The notes beneath the pieces were generated by a model, which saw nothing but the letters and a program-made list of their open reading frames with translations, was not told the DNA's origin and did not search any database. Shown here piece after piece: positions 27,598 to 35,592 of a DNA stretch of 64,000 nt. Numbering within the stretch: the first letter of the stretch is position 1; each line of letters opens with the position of its first letter. The position numbers and the translations under genes are program-made. Source of the DNA: Labilithrix luteola (lineage in GTDB: Bacteria; Myxococcota_A; Polyangia; Polyangiales; Polyangiaceae); assembly GCF_001263205.1 (NCBI RefSeq), contig NZ_CP012333.1, forward strand, positions 9,095,501-9,159,500. The letters run 5' to 3'.

Positions 27598-28211
27598 GAG
27601 TGGGCCTCCGGGCGCTGGGCGGTTGCGTCGGTGGGCTCGGCGGGCTCCTCGACGTTGTGGGGGAGATCCGCCTTCGTGCGACCGCGCGCGACGGCGACGG
27701 CACCCACGATGGCGACCATGAGCAGGGCGCTCGAGAGCTCGAACGGGACGAGAGCCGGTCCGAAGAGGATGTTGCCGAACTTCTCGACGCTGCCGAAGTC
27801 CGTCGGCACGTCCGCGAGGAGCTGCGCCTTCTGCGCCGCCGGAACGACCGGCGCCGAGCGAACGAGGAGGATCATCGCGGCGAGGCCACCACCTGCGAAG
27901 AGGGCGGCGCTGATCGCGCGCGGGATACGTCCACGGCTGTCGGTCGGCGGCGTAGCGCTCGGACCGAGGAGCATGATGACGAAGAGGAACAGAACGACGA
28001 TCGCGCCCGCGTAGACGATCAGCTGGATCGCCGCGAGGAACTGCGCATGCAGGGCGAGGAAGAGACCCGCCATGCAGAGGATCATCAAGAGAAGGCCCAT
28101 CGCACCGCGAATCGGATTCTTCGCGATCACGGTGAAGAGGGCGCCGGCGAGCGCGACGACCGCGCACACCCAGAAGTAAGCCTGTCCAAGTGCGAGCTCG
28201 GTGGAATTCAC
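27594..28211 (-). CDS. nuoJ: NADH-quinone oxidoreductase subunit J
   Basis: 205 aa. GTG start at 28211 with a near-perfect GGAGGAGG site 4-5 bases upstream; the in-frame ATG further upstream lies in unrelated sequence overlapping nuoF. Five predicted helices, with the conserved AAIQLIVYAGAIVVLFLFVIMLL (helix 3, containing the pi-bulge seen in complex I structures). Ends in a polar tail. Membrane-arm subunit next to the quinone entry site. nuoF lies 13 bases upstream; nuoG, H and I, which usually sit between F and J, are missing. Confidence 0.94.
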   Translation of the reverse strand: MNSTELALGQAYFWVCAVVALAGALFTVIAKNPIRGAMGLLLMILCMAGLFLALHAQFLAAIQLIVYAGAIVVLFLFVIMLLGPSATPPTDSRGRIPRAISAALFAGGGLAAMILLVRSAPVVPAAQKAQLLADVPTDFGSVEKFGNILFGPALVPFELSSALLMVAIVGAVAVARGRTKADLPHNVEEPAEPTDATAQRPEAHS

Positions 28212-28224
28212 GCGTCCTCCTCCG

Positions 28225-29592
28225 TCAAGAAAGGGGCACGGCCGTGAGGCGCGCGTGTTTTCCACTGCGCTCACCGCGGACGTAGGCCTCGAACTCCTTA
28301 CGGAACTTCTTCAAGAACCCGAGGGCCGGCATGGCGGTGCCTTCACCGAATGCGCAGATCGTGTTCCCCATGATGTTGTTGGCGATGTCATGGAGCTCGT
28401 TGAGCTCCTCCATCGAGCAGGTGCCCTCGAGCAGCTTTTCCGCGATGCGGAAGAGCCATCCGGAGCCTTCGCGGCACGGCGTGCACTGACCGCACGACTC
28501 GTGACGGTAGAACTGCATGAGATTGTGGAAGGCCGCGATCGGGTCGGTGCCTTCGGCCATGACCGTCGCGCAGCACGTGCCGAGCATCGTGCCGAGGCCA
28601 CGGAACGTGTCGACGCCGAGGGGGACGTCGAGGACGCTCTTGCCGTGCCACGGGTGGAGCGGCGACTTCTCGTCGGGCGCGTTGACGACTTCTTCCGCGC
28701 GGAGCACGGGGGTCGACGAACCGCCGGGGATGACCGCGAAGAGCGGCTTGTCGCCCTGGATGCCCCCGCCGAGATCGTAGATGAGCTCGCGCAGCGTGAC
28801 GCCGACGGCGCACTCGAAGACGCCGGGGTTCTTCACGTGGCCGTTCACGCCGAAGAGGCGCACGCCACCGTCGTTGAGGTGGTGGATGGCGGAGAGCTTG
28901 CTGAACTCTTCGCAGCCGACCATGAACGCGCTGGGAACCGCCGCGATCGTCTCGAGGTTGTTCACCGTCGTCGGGCAGCCGAAGGCGCCGGCCTGCGCGG
29001 GGAAGGGCGGCTTGAGGCGCGGCTCACCGCGGCGACCTTCGAGCGAGTTCAGAAGCGACGTTTCTTCGCCGCAGATGTACGCGCCGGCGCCCGTGTGGAC
29101 GACGACATCGACTGCGTATTCTTTGCCGAAAGGACGCGGTCCGAGGTAACCCTTGGCCTTCGCTTCCTTGATCGCGCTCCAGAGGCGCTCCTTGGAGAGG
29201 TGCAGCTCGTCGCGAACGTAGATGTACGCAACATGAGCGCCGATCGCGTAGCAGGCGATGATGCAGCCCTCCACCACGGCGTGGGGATTGAGCTCCATGA
29301 TCGTGCGGTCTTTGTGCGTGCCAGGCTCGCCTTCGTCCGCGTTGAGAACGAGGTACGCGGGCTTGGTGGGGTGGGGCTTCATGAAGCTCCACTTCACGCC
29401 CATGGGGAAACCTGCGCCGCCGCGGCCGCGGATGTTCGCCTTCTTCGCCTCGGTGACGACCTGTTCGGGCGTCATCGTGGTTAGGACGCGACGCGCCGTT
29501 TCGTAGCCGCGAACTTCACGCTCGTAAGCGGGAAGCTGCCAGCCGTTGGGGAGCCCGTAAACCTTCGTGAGGTAGTTGGTTCGCTTGAGCAT
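28225..29592 (-). CDS. nuoF: NADH-quinone oxidoreductase subunit F (NADH- and FMN-binding)
   Basis: 455 aa from ATG 29592. FMN and NADH site: GRGGAGFPMGVKW (about 56-68) and EGEPGTHKDR. Then GAGAYICGEETSLLNSLEG, and the N3 [4Fe-4S] cluster ligands C367, C370 and C373 in ESCGQCTPCREG plus C413 in NTICAFGEG. All are present. It oxidises NADH at the tip of complex I. It is the second gene of the operon, with nuoE 14 bases upstream. nuoG, which normally follows and carries the next clusters, is not in the window and must be encoded elsewhere if the complex is complete. Confidence 0.96.
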   Translation of the reverse strand: MLKRTNYLTKVYGLPNGWQLPAYEREVRGYETARRVLTTMTPEQVVTEAKKANIRGRGGAGFPMGVKWSFMKPHPTKPAYLVLNADEGEPGTHKDRTIMELNPHAVVEGCIIACYAIGAHVAYIYVRDELHLSKERLWSAIKEAKAKGYLGPRPFGKEYAVDVVVHTGAGAYICGEETSLLNSLEGRRGEPRLKPPFPAQAGAFGCPTTVNNLETIAAVPSAFMVGCEEFSKLSAIHHLNDGGVRLFGVNGHVKNPGVFECAVGVTLRELIYDLGGGIQGDKPLFAVIPGGSSTPVLRAEEVVNAPDEKSPLHPWHGKSVLDVPLGVDTFRGLGTMLGTCCATVMAEGTDPIAAFHNLMQFYRHESCGQCTPCREGSGWLFRIAEKLLEGTCSMEELNELHDIANNIMGNTICAFGEGTAMPALGFLKKFRKEFEAYVRGERSGKHARLTAVPLS

Positions 29593-29606
29593 CGTTCGAG
29601 CGCCCT

Positions 29607-30083
29607 TCAGCTCTGGAGCTTGTCGAGGATCCTGTCGACCTGCTCGAGGGTCAGGTTCTCGTAATATTCTTTGTCGACCTGGATCATCGGCGCGGTCCCG
29701 CAACTTGCGAGACACTCCGCCGTGCGCAGCGTGATCTTGCCGTCAGCCGTCGTCTCGCCCGGCTTGATGCCGAGGCGCTTCTCGCAGTGTTCGAGCACTT
29801 CGCCGGCACCACGGAGAGCGCAGGGCAGCGTGCGGCAAACCCAGAGCTGGTGCTTGCCGACGGGGTGCTGGTTGAACAGCGTGTAGAAGGTGACGACGCC
29901 CTTGACGTGGGCCGGGGGAAGGTCGAGCCGGTTGGAGACCCAGGCGATCACCTCCTCACTGATCCAGCCGTTCTGATCCTGGCAAAGGTGCAGCGCCGGG
30001 ATGCAAGCGGCCATCTTCGTGGGGTAGCGCTTGAGGATCTCGTCGAGCTCGCGGTCGCGTTCGGGGCTTAGGGCGAAGGGCAT
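29607..30083 (-). CDS. nuoE: NADH-quinone oxidoreductase subunit E ([2Fe-2S])
   Basis: 158 aa from ATG 30083, with AGGA 6-9 bases upstream; in-frame residues further upstream look non-coding. Thioredoxin-like [2Fe-2S] fold with N-terminal helices. Cluster N1a ligands C83 and C88 (VCRTLPC) and C124 and C128 (AECLASC) are all present. It is the first gene of the nuoE-F-J-K-L-M-N operon, so the promoter should lie in the gap to 30,522. Confidence 0.95.
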   Translation of the reverse strand: MPFALSPERDRELDEILKRYPTKMAACIPALHLCQDQNGWISEEVIAWVSNRLDLPPAHVKGVVTFYTLFNQHPVGKHQLWVCRTLPCALRGAGEVLEHCEKRLGIKPGETTADGKITLRTAECLASCGTAPMIQVDKEYYENLTLEQVDRILDKLQS

Positions 30084-30522
30084 GAGTCCTGACGGTCCGA
30101 GACTCCGATGAGGGAGCCTCGGGGAATCCAAAACTCCGAGAAAATCGGGGTTTTCGCGCGCGCACGCTAGGTCGAAGGGACCGGGTGTGTCAAGGAGGAC
30201 ATCCGACGGTCCGCGGTAACCCCCCGCATCGTCCGAGAAGCTTATGCTCGCGGTCAGTTCACGGCTGGGTCACCTCATCGATGCTCGGGACGCACGCGGG
30301 CACGGGTCCAAAGAGGGGGAGGGCCCCCATCGTTCTTCTTTCCGAACGTCGTGCGGTGCCGCTATGCTCGGGCCCACGTGTCGGCAGGCGATGTCGACGC
30401 TTTGATATACGCGGTACGCAGCGCCGCTCGCCGCTGCCTCTTGTTTGTTCGTTTCGTTTGGCGTTTCGCCCGCCAGCTCTTTCAGCTCTTTCAGCGTCCG
30501 ACCGACGATCGCGGAGGTTCTC
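30084..30522. other. Divergent intergenic region, nuo and TM2-gene promoters
   Basis: About 440 bases without a credible gene. It must hold the nuo operon promoter (minus) and the promoter of the TM2-domain gene (plus). A nine-base tandem duplication (CAGCTCTTT twice, 30474-30491) lies 30-50 bases before the plus-strand start, within a T-rich stretch. A GGGGG/CCCCC hairpin lies near 30312-30328. No confident -35/-10 pair was identified. Confidence 0.45.
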
Positions 30523-31578
30523 GTGTTCTGTCCGAACTGTGGAACTCAAAACTCGGAGACCGCAACGGCCTGCACCAAGTGTGGGTTCGCGCTCAAAAGC
30601 CAGGCGGCCCCCAAGTTCAAAGGGACGATGCTGATGGTGAACCAAGGGGCGCCCGGCGCTCCGGGCGTACCCGCAGCTCGTCCGCCCCAGGCCGCGCCTC
30701 CTCCTTCTTCTGTGCCCTTCACCGCCGAGGCCGCGCCGCTCGGCGCCGGAGCTCCGCCTGCGGGGGCAGCGCCGATTCCGGCGAGCCGTCTCAAGGGAAC
30801 GATCGTCGGCGTCGCGCCCCCGAGCATGGGCGGTTCTGCTCCGCCGGCCGCCGGAGCGCCCGAGCATCAGTTCGGCTCGCCCGCAGGCGTCAATCCGCTC
30901 GGCGGGACCATGGCTCTCGACGGTGGCGGTTTCAATCAGTTCAACCTGCCGCCCCAGGGGGCGCCCGGTGGCAACCCGGCTCTCGACCCCACGCCGCCTC
31001 CGCCGGCGTACGGCGCGCCTGCAGGCGGCTTCGGCGGTCCTGCGCCAGGCGAAGCGGCGTTCGCCACGCCCCCGCCGCCGGCGATGGGCGGCGTTTACGG
31101 TGCACCTCCGCCGCCGGCAGATCCGTACGGCGCGCCTCCGGGCATGGGCCAGCCGATGGGCGGTCCCCCGATGGGCGGCGCTCCGATGGGTGGGAATCCC
31201 TACGGTGCACCTCCACCCCAAGACTTCGGCGGTCAGGTCCAGCAGGGCTTCAACCAGATGGGCCAGGCGTTCAACGACTTCGGCAACCAGATGAACCAGC
31301 AGATGGGAATGCAGCCCTACCAGGGGGGCGCGCCCATGATGCAGGGACCGGGTGGTGCGATGGTCCCGCCGGGCGAGAAGTCCTGGATGGTCACGCTGCT
31401 GCTCTGCTTCTTCGGCGGCTACCTCGGCATCCACCGCTTCTACACGGGGCACACGCTCTTCGGCGTGATCCAGCTCCTGACCGGCGGCGGTTGCGGCCTC
31501 TGGGCGCTCTACGACTTCATCATGATCCTGACCGGCAAGTACACGGACGCGCAAGGCCGTCCGCTCGTTAAGCAGTAG
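30523..31578 (+). CDS. Zinc-ribbon and TM2-domain membrane protein
   Basis: 351 aa. GTG 30523 sits five bases after GGAGG (30513-30517) and places a zinc ribbon at the very N-terminus (C3, C6, C17, C20), so it is preferred to the upstream ATG. Residues 30-285 are low-complexity Pro/Gly/Ala/Met with repeated APPPP and MGGxPMGG units, probably disordered. The C-terminal TM2 domain (about 288-345) has two membrane helices (SWMVTLLLCFFGGYLGIHRFYTGHTLFGVIQLLTGGGCGLWALYDFIMIL) and the typical DxRxxF-like Gly-His-Arg-Phe turn. TM2 proteins have unknown biochemical role. A DUF2752 gene follows after 6 bases, a recurrent pairing. Confidence 0.8.
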   Translation: MFCPNCGTQNSETATACTKCGFALKSQAAPKFKGTMLMVNQGAPGAPGVPAARPPQAAPPPSSVPFTAEAAPLGAGAPPAGAAPIPASRLKGTIVGVAPPSMGGSAPPAAGAPEHQFGSPAGVNPLGGTMALDGGGFNQFNLPPQGAPGGNPALDPTPPPPAYGAPAGGFGGPAPGEAAFATPPPPAMGGVYGAPPPPADPYGAPPGMGQPMGGPPMGGAPMGGNPYGAPPPQDFGGQVQQGFNQMGQAFNDFGNQMNQQMGMQPYQGGAPMMQGPGGAMVPPGEKSWMVTLLLCFFGGYLGIHRFYTGHTLFGVIQLLTGGGCGLWALYDFIMILTGKYTDAQGRPLVKQ

Positions 31579-31584
31579 AGCGGC

Positions 31585-31956
31585 TTGCTCGTGAAACGCT
31601 TGAGCGCACCCGCTATGGTTGGGGGTGCGCTCGCGTTCATTTTGTTCGTCGGTTGGCGGTGCCCGTTCCGCATGGCCACGGGCTATCCGTGCCCAGGCTG
31701 CGGGATGACGCGCGCCACGCGCATGCTCCTACGAGGCGACTTCGGAGGAGCGACGGCGATGCATCCGCTCGTGTGGATCGCGGTGCCGATCGTGGCCGCG
31801 ATCCTGGCCACCGAGCTTCGCGGCTATCTCCGGACGGAGGAGTGGGGAGCGTCGCAAAACCTGCCCTACGCAAAGGCGGCGATGATCGCCTTCGCGGGCC
31901 TCATGTTCGTGGTGTGGCTGATCCGACTCCACGCTGGCGACGTCGTTCCAGGCTAA
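31585..31956 (+). CDS. DUF2752 membrane protein
   Basis: 123 aa with a TTG start at 31585, or 121 aa from GTG 31591; no strong ribosome site separates them. Three hydrophobic helices. The family signature is complete: YPCPGCGMTRATRMLLRGDFGGATAMHPLVW, i.e. C-P-x-C-G-x-T-R followed by an A-x-x-x-H-P motif. DUF2752 proteins are small membrane proteins often next to TM2-domain proteins, as here, and the conserved Cys pair may be redox- or metal-active. No experimentally assigned role that I can name. Confidence 0.8.
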   Translation: MLVKRLSAPAMVGGALAFILFVGWRCPFRMATGYPCPGCGMTRATRMLLRGDFGGATAMHPLVWIAVPIVAAILATELRGYLRTEEWGASQNLPYAKAAMIAFAGLMFVVWLIRLHAGDVVPG

Positions 31957-32007
31957 CTCGCCCACTCGACGCCGGCAGCCACCTCCTCCCGGCGTGATCG
32001 GCAAGGA

Positions 32008-32110
32008 GGCGGCGGTTCTTATCGCGCGTAGCGCGAGCGCCCGAAGGGCGACCGCCGCCGCCGGAGGGGAGGCTCAGAACCGACGGTCCTGAGGGGAACC
32101 GGAGGTTCCC
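32008..32110. repeat. Structured 103-bp repeat, copy 1
   Basis: Direct repeat of 32172-32274 at an offset of 164 bases, equal in length, with about 8 differences. The whole unit folds on paper. Outer stem 32008-32016 with 32051-32059 (GGCGGCGGT/ACCGCCGCC) encloses hairpin A (CGCGC-GTA-GCGCG, 32023-32035) and hairpin B (CGCCC-GAA-GGGCG, 32038-32050). A purine linker (32060-32072) with GGAGGGGAGG follows, then hairpin C (32073-32093, nine pairs less one) directly abutting hairpin D (GGGAACC-GGA-GGTTCCC, 32094-32110). It lies between a DUF2752 gene and ychF. It does not appear to code for protein. Confidence 0.85.
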
Positions 32111-32171
32111 AGAAGCCTACGACCGCCGTCGGGGCCGCTCCTCTTCGAACGTTCGCAGCGAGCGTGAAGAA

Positions 32172-32274
32172 GGCGGCGGTTCTTATCGCGCGCAGCGCGA
32201 GCGCCCGAAGGGCGACCGCCGCCGCCGGAGGGGAGGCTCGAAACCGGAGGTTTCGAGGGGAACCGGAGGTTCCC
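32172..32274. repeat. Structured 103-bp repeat, copy 2, abutting ychF stop
   Basis: Second copy of the folded unit, ending on the first base of the ychF stop codon (minus strand). Hairpin C is perfect here (CTCGAAACC-GGA-GGTTTCGAG, 32237-32257) and differs from copy 1 at two stem positions on both arms at once, so pairing is kept; the other differences are in loops or repair a mismatch. For ychF transcripts this copy forms the immediate 3' untranslated region and may end or stabilise the mRNA. Identity as an interspersed element, an RNA or a terminator block is not settled. Confidence 0.85.
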
Positions 32275-33380
32275 TACACGTTAAACCGGAAGTGCACGAC
32301 GTCGCCGTCGCGCATCACGTACTCCTTGCCTTCGATGGCAAGCTTGCCGGCTTCGCGGCATTTCGCTTCGCTGCCGAGCGTGACGAGGTCTTCCCACCAC
32401 ATGACTTCGGCCTTGATGAAGCCCTTCTCGAAGTCCGTATGGATGACGCCCGCGGCCTGGGGAGCCTTCGCGCCGATCTTCGTGGTCCAGGCGCGGACCT
32501 CCTGCTTGCCGGCAGTGAAGAAGGTCTGCAGGCCGAGGAGCTTGTAGCCGGCGCGAATGACGCCGTGGAGACCGGGCTCCTTCAGTCCTGCGCTCTCGAG
32601 GAACTCGGGGCGGTCCTTGGGGTCGAGCTCGGCGATCTGCGATTCGAGGGCGGCGCACACCGGAACGACGAACGAGCCTTCCGACTCTGCAAGTTGCTTG
32701 AGAGCCTGGAAATGCTTGTTGCCGTCGAGGTTTGCGATCGTTCCTTCATCGATGTTCGCGATGTAGAAAGCGGGCTTCGCCGTGAGCAGATGCATCTCGC
32801 GGACGATGGCGACGGCGTCGACCGAGTCGGGGAGCTGCGCGGTGCGTGCGGGCTTGCCGTCGTCGAGGTGCTTGCTCAGCATCTCGCAGATCTCGCCGGC
32901 GAGCTTCTCCTTCGGATCGTTGCTCTTCGCCATCTTGCGGGCGCGGTCGAGGCGCTTCTGGACCGTCTCGAGGTCCTTCAGGCAGAGCTCCATCGTGACC
33001 GTGGCGACGTCGGCCACGGGATCGACGCGGTTCTCGACGTGGATGACGTTCGAGTCCTCGAAGCAGCGACCGACCTGCACGATCGCGTCGGCCTCACGAA
33101 TGTGCGAGAGGAACTGGTTTCCGAGCCCTTCACCCTTCGAGGCGCCGCGCACGAGGCCGGCGATGTCGACGAAGTTGATCGTCGTCGGGAGGATGCGGTC
33201 CGCGTGGATGACGGAGTCGATCTTCTCGAGGCGGTCGTCCGGAACGACGACGACGCCGACGTTCGGCTCGATGGTGCAGAACGGGTAGTTCGCCGCCTCG
33301 GCTTTCGCCGAAGAGAGCGAGTTGAAGAGCGTGGATTTGCCGACGTTCGGAAGCCCGACGATGCCGATGGAGAGGGCCAT
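32274..33380 (-). CDS. ychF: Redox-regulated ATPase YchF (OLA1/Obg family)
   Basis: 368 aa from ATG 33380 (E. coli 363). G1 motif GIVGLPNVGKST at residues 5-16, G3 FVDIAGLVRGASKGEGLGN, and a G4 region reading YIANIDE instead of NKxD, which is why the family prefers ATP to GTP. The C-terminal TGS domain contains LQTFFTAGKQEVRAWTTKIGAKAPQAAGVIHTDFEKGFIKAEV, a near-invariant signature. A ribosome-associated ATPase thought to act in translation and stress; binds the ribosome. It stands alone on the minus strand and its 3' end abuts repeat copy 2. Confidence 0.96.
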   Translation of the reverse strand: MALSIGIVGLPNVGKSTLFNSLSSAKAEAANYPFCTIEPNVGVVVVPDDRLEKIDSVIHADRILPTTINFVDIAGLVRGASKGEGLGNQFLSHIREADAIVQVGRCFEDSNVIHVENRVDPVADVATVTMELCLKDLETVQKRLDRARKMAKSNDPKEKLAGEICEMLSKHLDDGKPARTAQLPDSVDAVAIVREMHLLTAKPAFYIANIDEGTIANLDGNKHFQALKQLAESEGSFVVPVCAALESQIAELDPKDRPEFLESAGLKEPGLHGVIRAGYKLLGLQTFFTAGKQEVRAWTTKIGAKAPQAAGVIHTDFEKGFIKAEVMWWEDLVTLGSEAKCREAGKLAIEGKEYVMRDGDVVHFRFNV

Positions 33381-33541
33381 GAGGAGCGCCTCGGCTAGCA
33401 CGGACGCAGGACGGCGTGCAAACGCCGCAGTTTGACCAATGTCGGTCGGCGGTGTTTTGTCGAGCTCGACCGTAAGGAAGAGCGGCGGCGCTCGCGGCGG
33501 GCCGTGCCCCATTAAGGAGGGCCGGGCTCGCGCCGTTCTGG

Positions 33542-34333
33542 ATGCTCGAGACGATGGGACACCCGCGGCCGCTTCGGAAAATCCCGCTCAACGAGCTCGA
33601 GGTCGAGGTCGAGGTCGATTGCGACTTCGACTTCTGCGAGCTCGACGACCCAAGCCGGCCCCCGATGCTCACGCCGGTCGTTCCGCCGCCGGACGATCCG
33701 TTTGCCCGGGGAGGGGCCTACGAACCGTTCTTTCCCGACGACGAGACCCACACGCGCGCGACCGAGCCCGTCGCGGCGATGCTCGACGAGGTCGGGCCCC
33801 TGTCCGATCCGTCCGGCCTCGCGCCGTCACCGCTCCGATTGATGGCGCGTGACGGGCGCCGGCTCGCCGAGATGCGGGCGCTCTATGCTCGGGGCGACGT
33901 CGAAGGCGCGCTGACGCTTGCTGCCGTGATCGCGAGCTCGTTTCCCGAGACAGCCTCGCGCGCCCCGGCGGACGTCCTTGCCGACGCCCTCTTTGCGGCT
34001 GCGCAGGCGGAGAAGACGCGCGACGAGCAATCCGGCGTACGATTCATGCCGCGCGAGCCACCGCGTTCGATCGCCGAGGCGCGTGCCTCGATCGCGGCGC
34101 TCTCCGTGCGGGTCATCCAAGAGACCGACGATCGTGTTCCGAGGCTTCTCCTCGCGCCCGCCGAGCTCATGAAGCTGTCGCTCGATCACCGGGCGGGCTT
34201 CCTCCTCGCGCATATCGACGGTATGCAGACGGTGGAGGAGATCCTCGACACATGCGCGATGCCCGCGGGACAGGCGCTCGAGCTCATCGCCGAGCTCGAG
34301 GCGAAAGGTGTGATCGCGATCGCGACCAGGTGA
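33542..34333 (+). CDS. Protein of unknown function with C-terminal helical domain
   Basis: 263 aa from ATG 33542; ATG 33554 is possible, and neither has a clear ribosome site (an AAGGAGGG lies over 20 bases upstream). Residues 10-45 are highly acidic (NELEVEVEVDCDFDFCELDD). A middle helical segment (about 105-165) precedes a C-terminal region, DHRAGFLLAHIDGMQTVEEILDTCAMPAGQALELIAELEAKGVI, built like a small winged-helix or binding fold that recurs at the ends of myxobacterial regulatory proteins. No catalytic residues. Divergent from ychF and 13 bases before coaBC, so probably co-transcribed with the latter. Confidence 0.6.
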   Translation: MLETMGHPRPLRKIPLNELEVEVEVDCDFDFCELDDPSRPPMLTPVVPPPDDPFARGGAYEPFFPDDETHTRATEPVAAMLDEVGPLSDPSGLAPSPLRLMARDGRRLAEMRALYARGDVEGALTLAAVIASSFPETASRAPADVLADALFAAAQAEKTRDEQSGVRFMPREPPRSIAEARASIAALSVRVIQETDDRVPRLLLAPAELMKLSLDHRAGFLLAHIDGMQTVEEILDTCAMPAGQALELIAELEAKGVIAIATR

Positions 34334-34346
34334 GGCTCGTGTTCGC

Positions 34347-35588
34347 ATGAGCGCGCCCACGAAGAGCGCGCCGCTCGCAGGCCGCGTCGTCGCGCTCGCC
34401 GTCACCGGGAGCATCGCCGCGTACAAATCGGTGGAGGTCGCGCGCCTTCTCGTGAAGGCAGGCGCGAAGGTTCTGCCGCTCATGACCCACTCCGCGACGC
34501 GCTTCGTAGGTCCGGTGACGCTCGCCGGAATCTGCGGAGAGGCCGTGGCCCTGGACATGTGGGACCCGGCGTTCTCCGGCGAGATGCACGTGTCGATCGC
34601 CACGCGCGCCGACGTCATCGTGATCGTTCCGGCTACGGCCGATCTGCTCGCGCGCCTCGCGCAGGGGCGGGCGGATGACTTGGTGACGGCCACGGTGCTC
34701 TGTGCGAAGGGGCCCGTGCTCGCCGCCCCGGCGATGCACCCACGGATGTGGACGCACCCCGCGACCGTCGAGAACGTCGACGCACTGGCGCGGCAAGGGC
34801 GCGTCCGATTGATCGGCCCGGTGGATGGCCCGGTCGCCTCGGGCGAGAGCGGCATGGGACGCATGGCCGACCCCGAGAGCATCGTCGCCGAGATCGGCAA
34901 GGCGCTCACCTCGCCGGCACGCGACCTCGAAGGCGTGCGACTCGTGGTGACGGCCGGACCCACCCACGAACCGCTCGATCCGGTGCGTTACCTAGGTAAT
35001 CGATCGAGCGGAAAAATGGGCTTCTCCATCGCGTCGCGTGCCATCGCTCGCGGAGCACGCGTAGAGCTCGTGGCCGGACCGGTGTCGCTGCCGACCCCGT
35101 CCGGAGCTCGTCGCCACGACGTCGAGACCGCCGAACAGATGCAGCGCGCGCTCGACGGAATTCTGGGCGCGGATCTCTCCGGAGCCGACGCGCTCGTCAT
35201 GGCGGCCGCCGTTGCGGATTTCCGTCCGGCCGATCCCAAGACGGCGAAGATCAAGAAGGGTGACGGCGACCCTTCGGCCATCACGCTCACGAAGAACCCC
35301 GATCTCATCGCAGTGATCGGCGCTCGTCGAAAGGGCCCTCGCCCCGTGCTCGTCGCGTTCGCGCTCGAGACCGGAGACGACGCTGCCGTCGTGACCTATG
35401 CGCAGGCCAAGCGCACCTCGAAGAAGGTCGACCTCGTCGTGGCCAACGCGGCCCACGAGTCGCTCGGCCGCGTGACGAACCGCATCGCGATCGTCGGCAA
35501 AGACGGGGCAGGGCCGTTCGAAGAGGCGGACAAGGACGACGTGGCCGATCGCATCCTCGATCGCCTGCGCGATCAGCTGCGCGCCTGA
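34347..35588 (+). CDS. coaBC: Bifunctional phosphopantothenoylcysteine decarboxylase / phosphopantothenate-cysteine ligase
   Basis: 413 aa, normal for CoaBC. The flavoprotein CoaC half (about 1-190) has GSIAAYKSVEVARLL, the catalytic His81 (GEMHVSIATRADVIVIVPATADLLAR) and APAMHPRMW. The CoaB half has VTAGPTHEPLDPVRYLGNRSSGKMG (CTP and phosphopantothenate binding), AAAVADFRP and LTKNPDLI. It makes 4'-phosphopantetheine from phosphopantothenate, Cys and CTP. Two positions differ from E. coli: PAMN reads PAMH, and the flap Cys (ACGDIGPGRM) reads ASGESGMGRM. As far as I recall, mycobacterial CoaBC shows a similar variant, so activity is still likely. Confidence 0.94.
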   Translation: MSAPTKSAPLAGRVVALAVTGSIAAYKSVEVARLLVKAGAKVLPLMTHSATRFVGPVTLAGICGEAVALDMWDPAFSGEMHVSIATRADVIVIVPATADLLARLAQGRADDLVTATVLCAKGPVLAAPAMHPRMWTHPATVENVDALARQGRVRLIGPVDGPVASGESGMGRMADPESIVAEIGKALTSPARDLEGVRLVVTAGPTHEPLDPVRYLGNRSSGKMGFSIASRAIARGARVELVAGPVSLPTPSGARRHDVETAEQMQRALDGILGADLSGADALVMAAAVADFRPADPKTAKIKKGDGDPSAITLTKNPDLIAVIGARRKGPRPVLVAFALETGDDAAVVTYAQAKRTSKKVDLVVANAAHESLGRVTNRIAIVGKDGAGPFEEADKDDVADRILDRLRDQLRA

Positions 35589-35592
35589 ACTT

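Noticed and set aside
22367..28014. Long plus-strand frames (822 and 1,084 codons) opposite nuoL, nuoM and nuoN
   Set aside because: They mirror membrane-protein genes and translate to Arg/Glu/Asp-rich sequence without domains.
32164..32547. Plus-strand frame starting in repeat copy 2 (127 codons)
   Set aside because: It runs through the folded repeat and antisense to ychF, and has no protein features.
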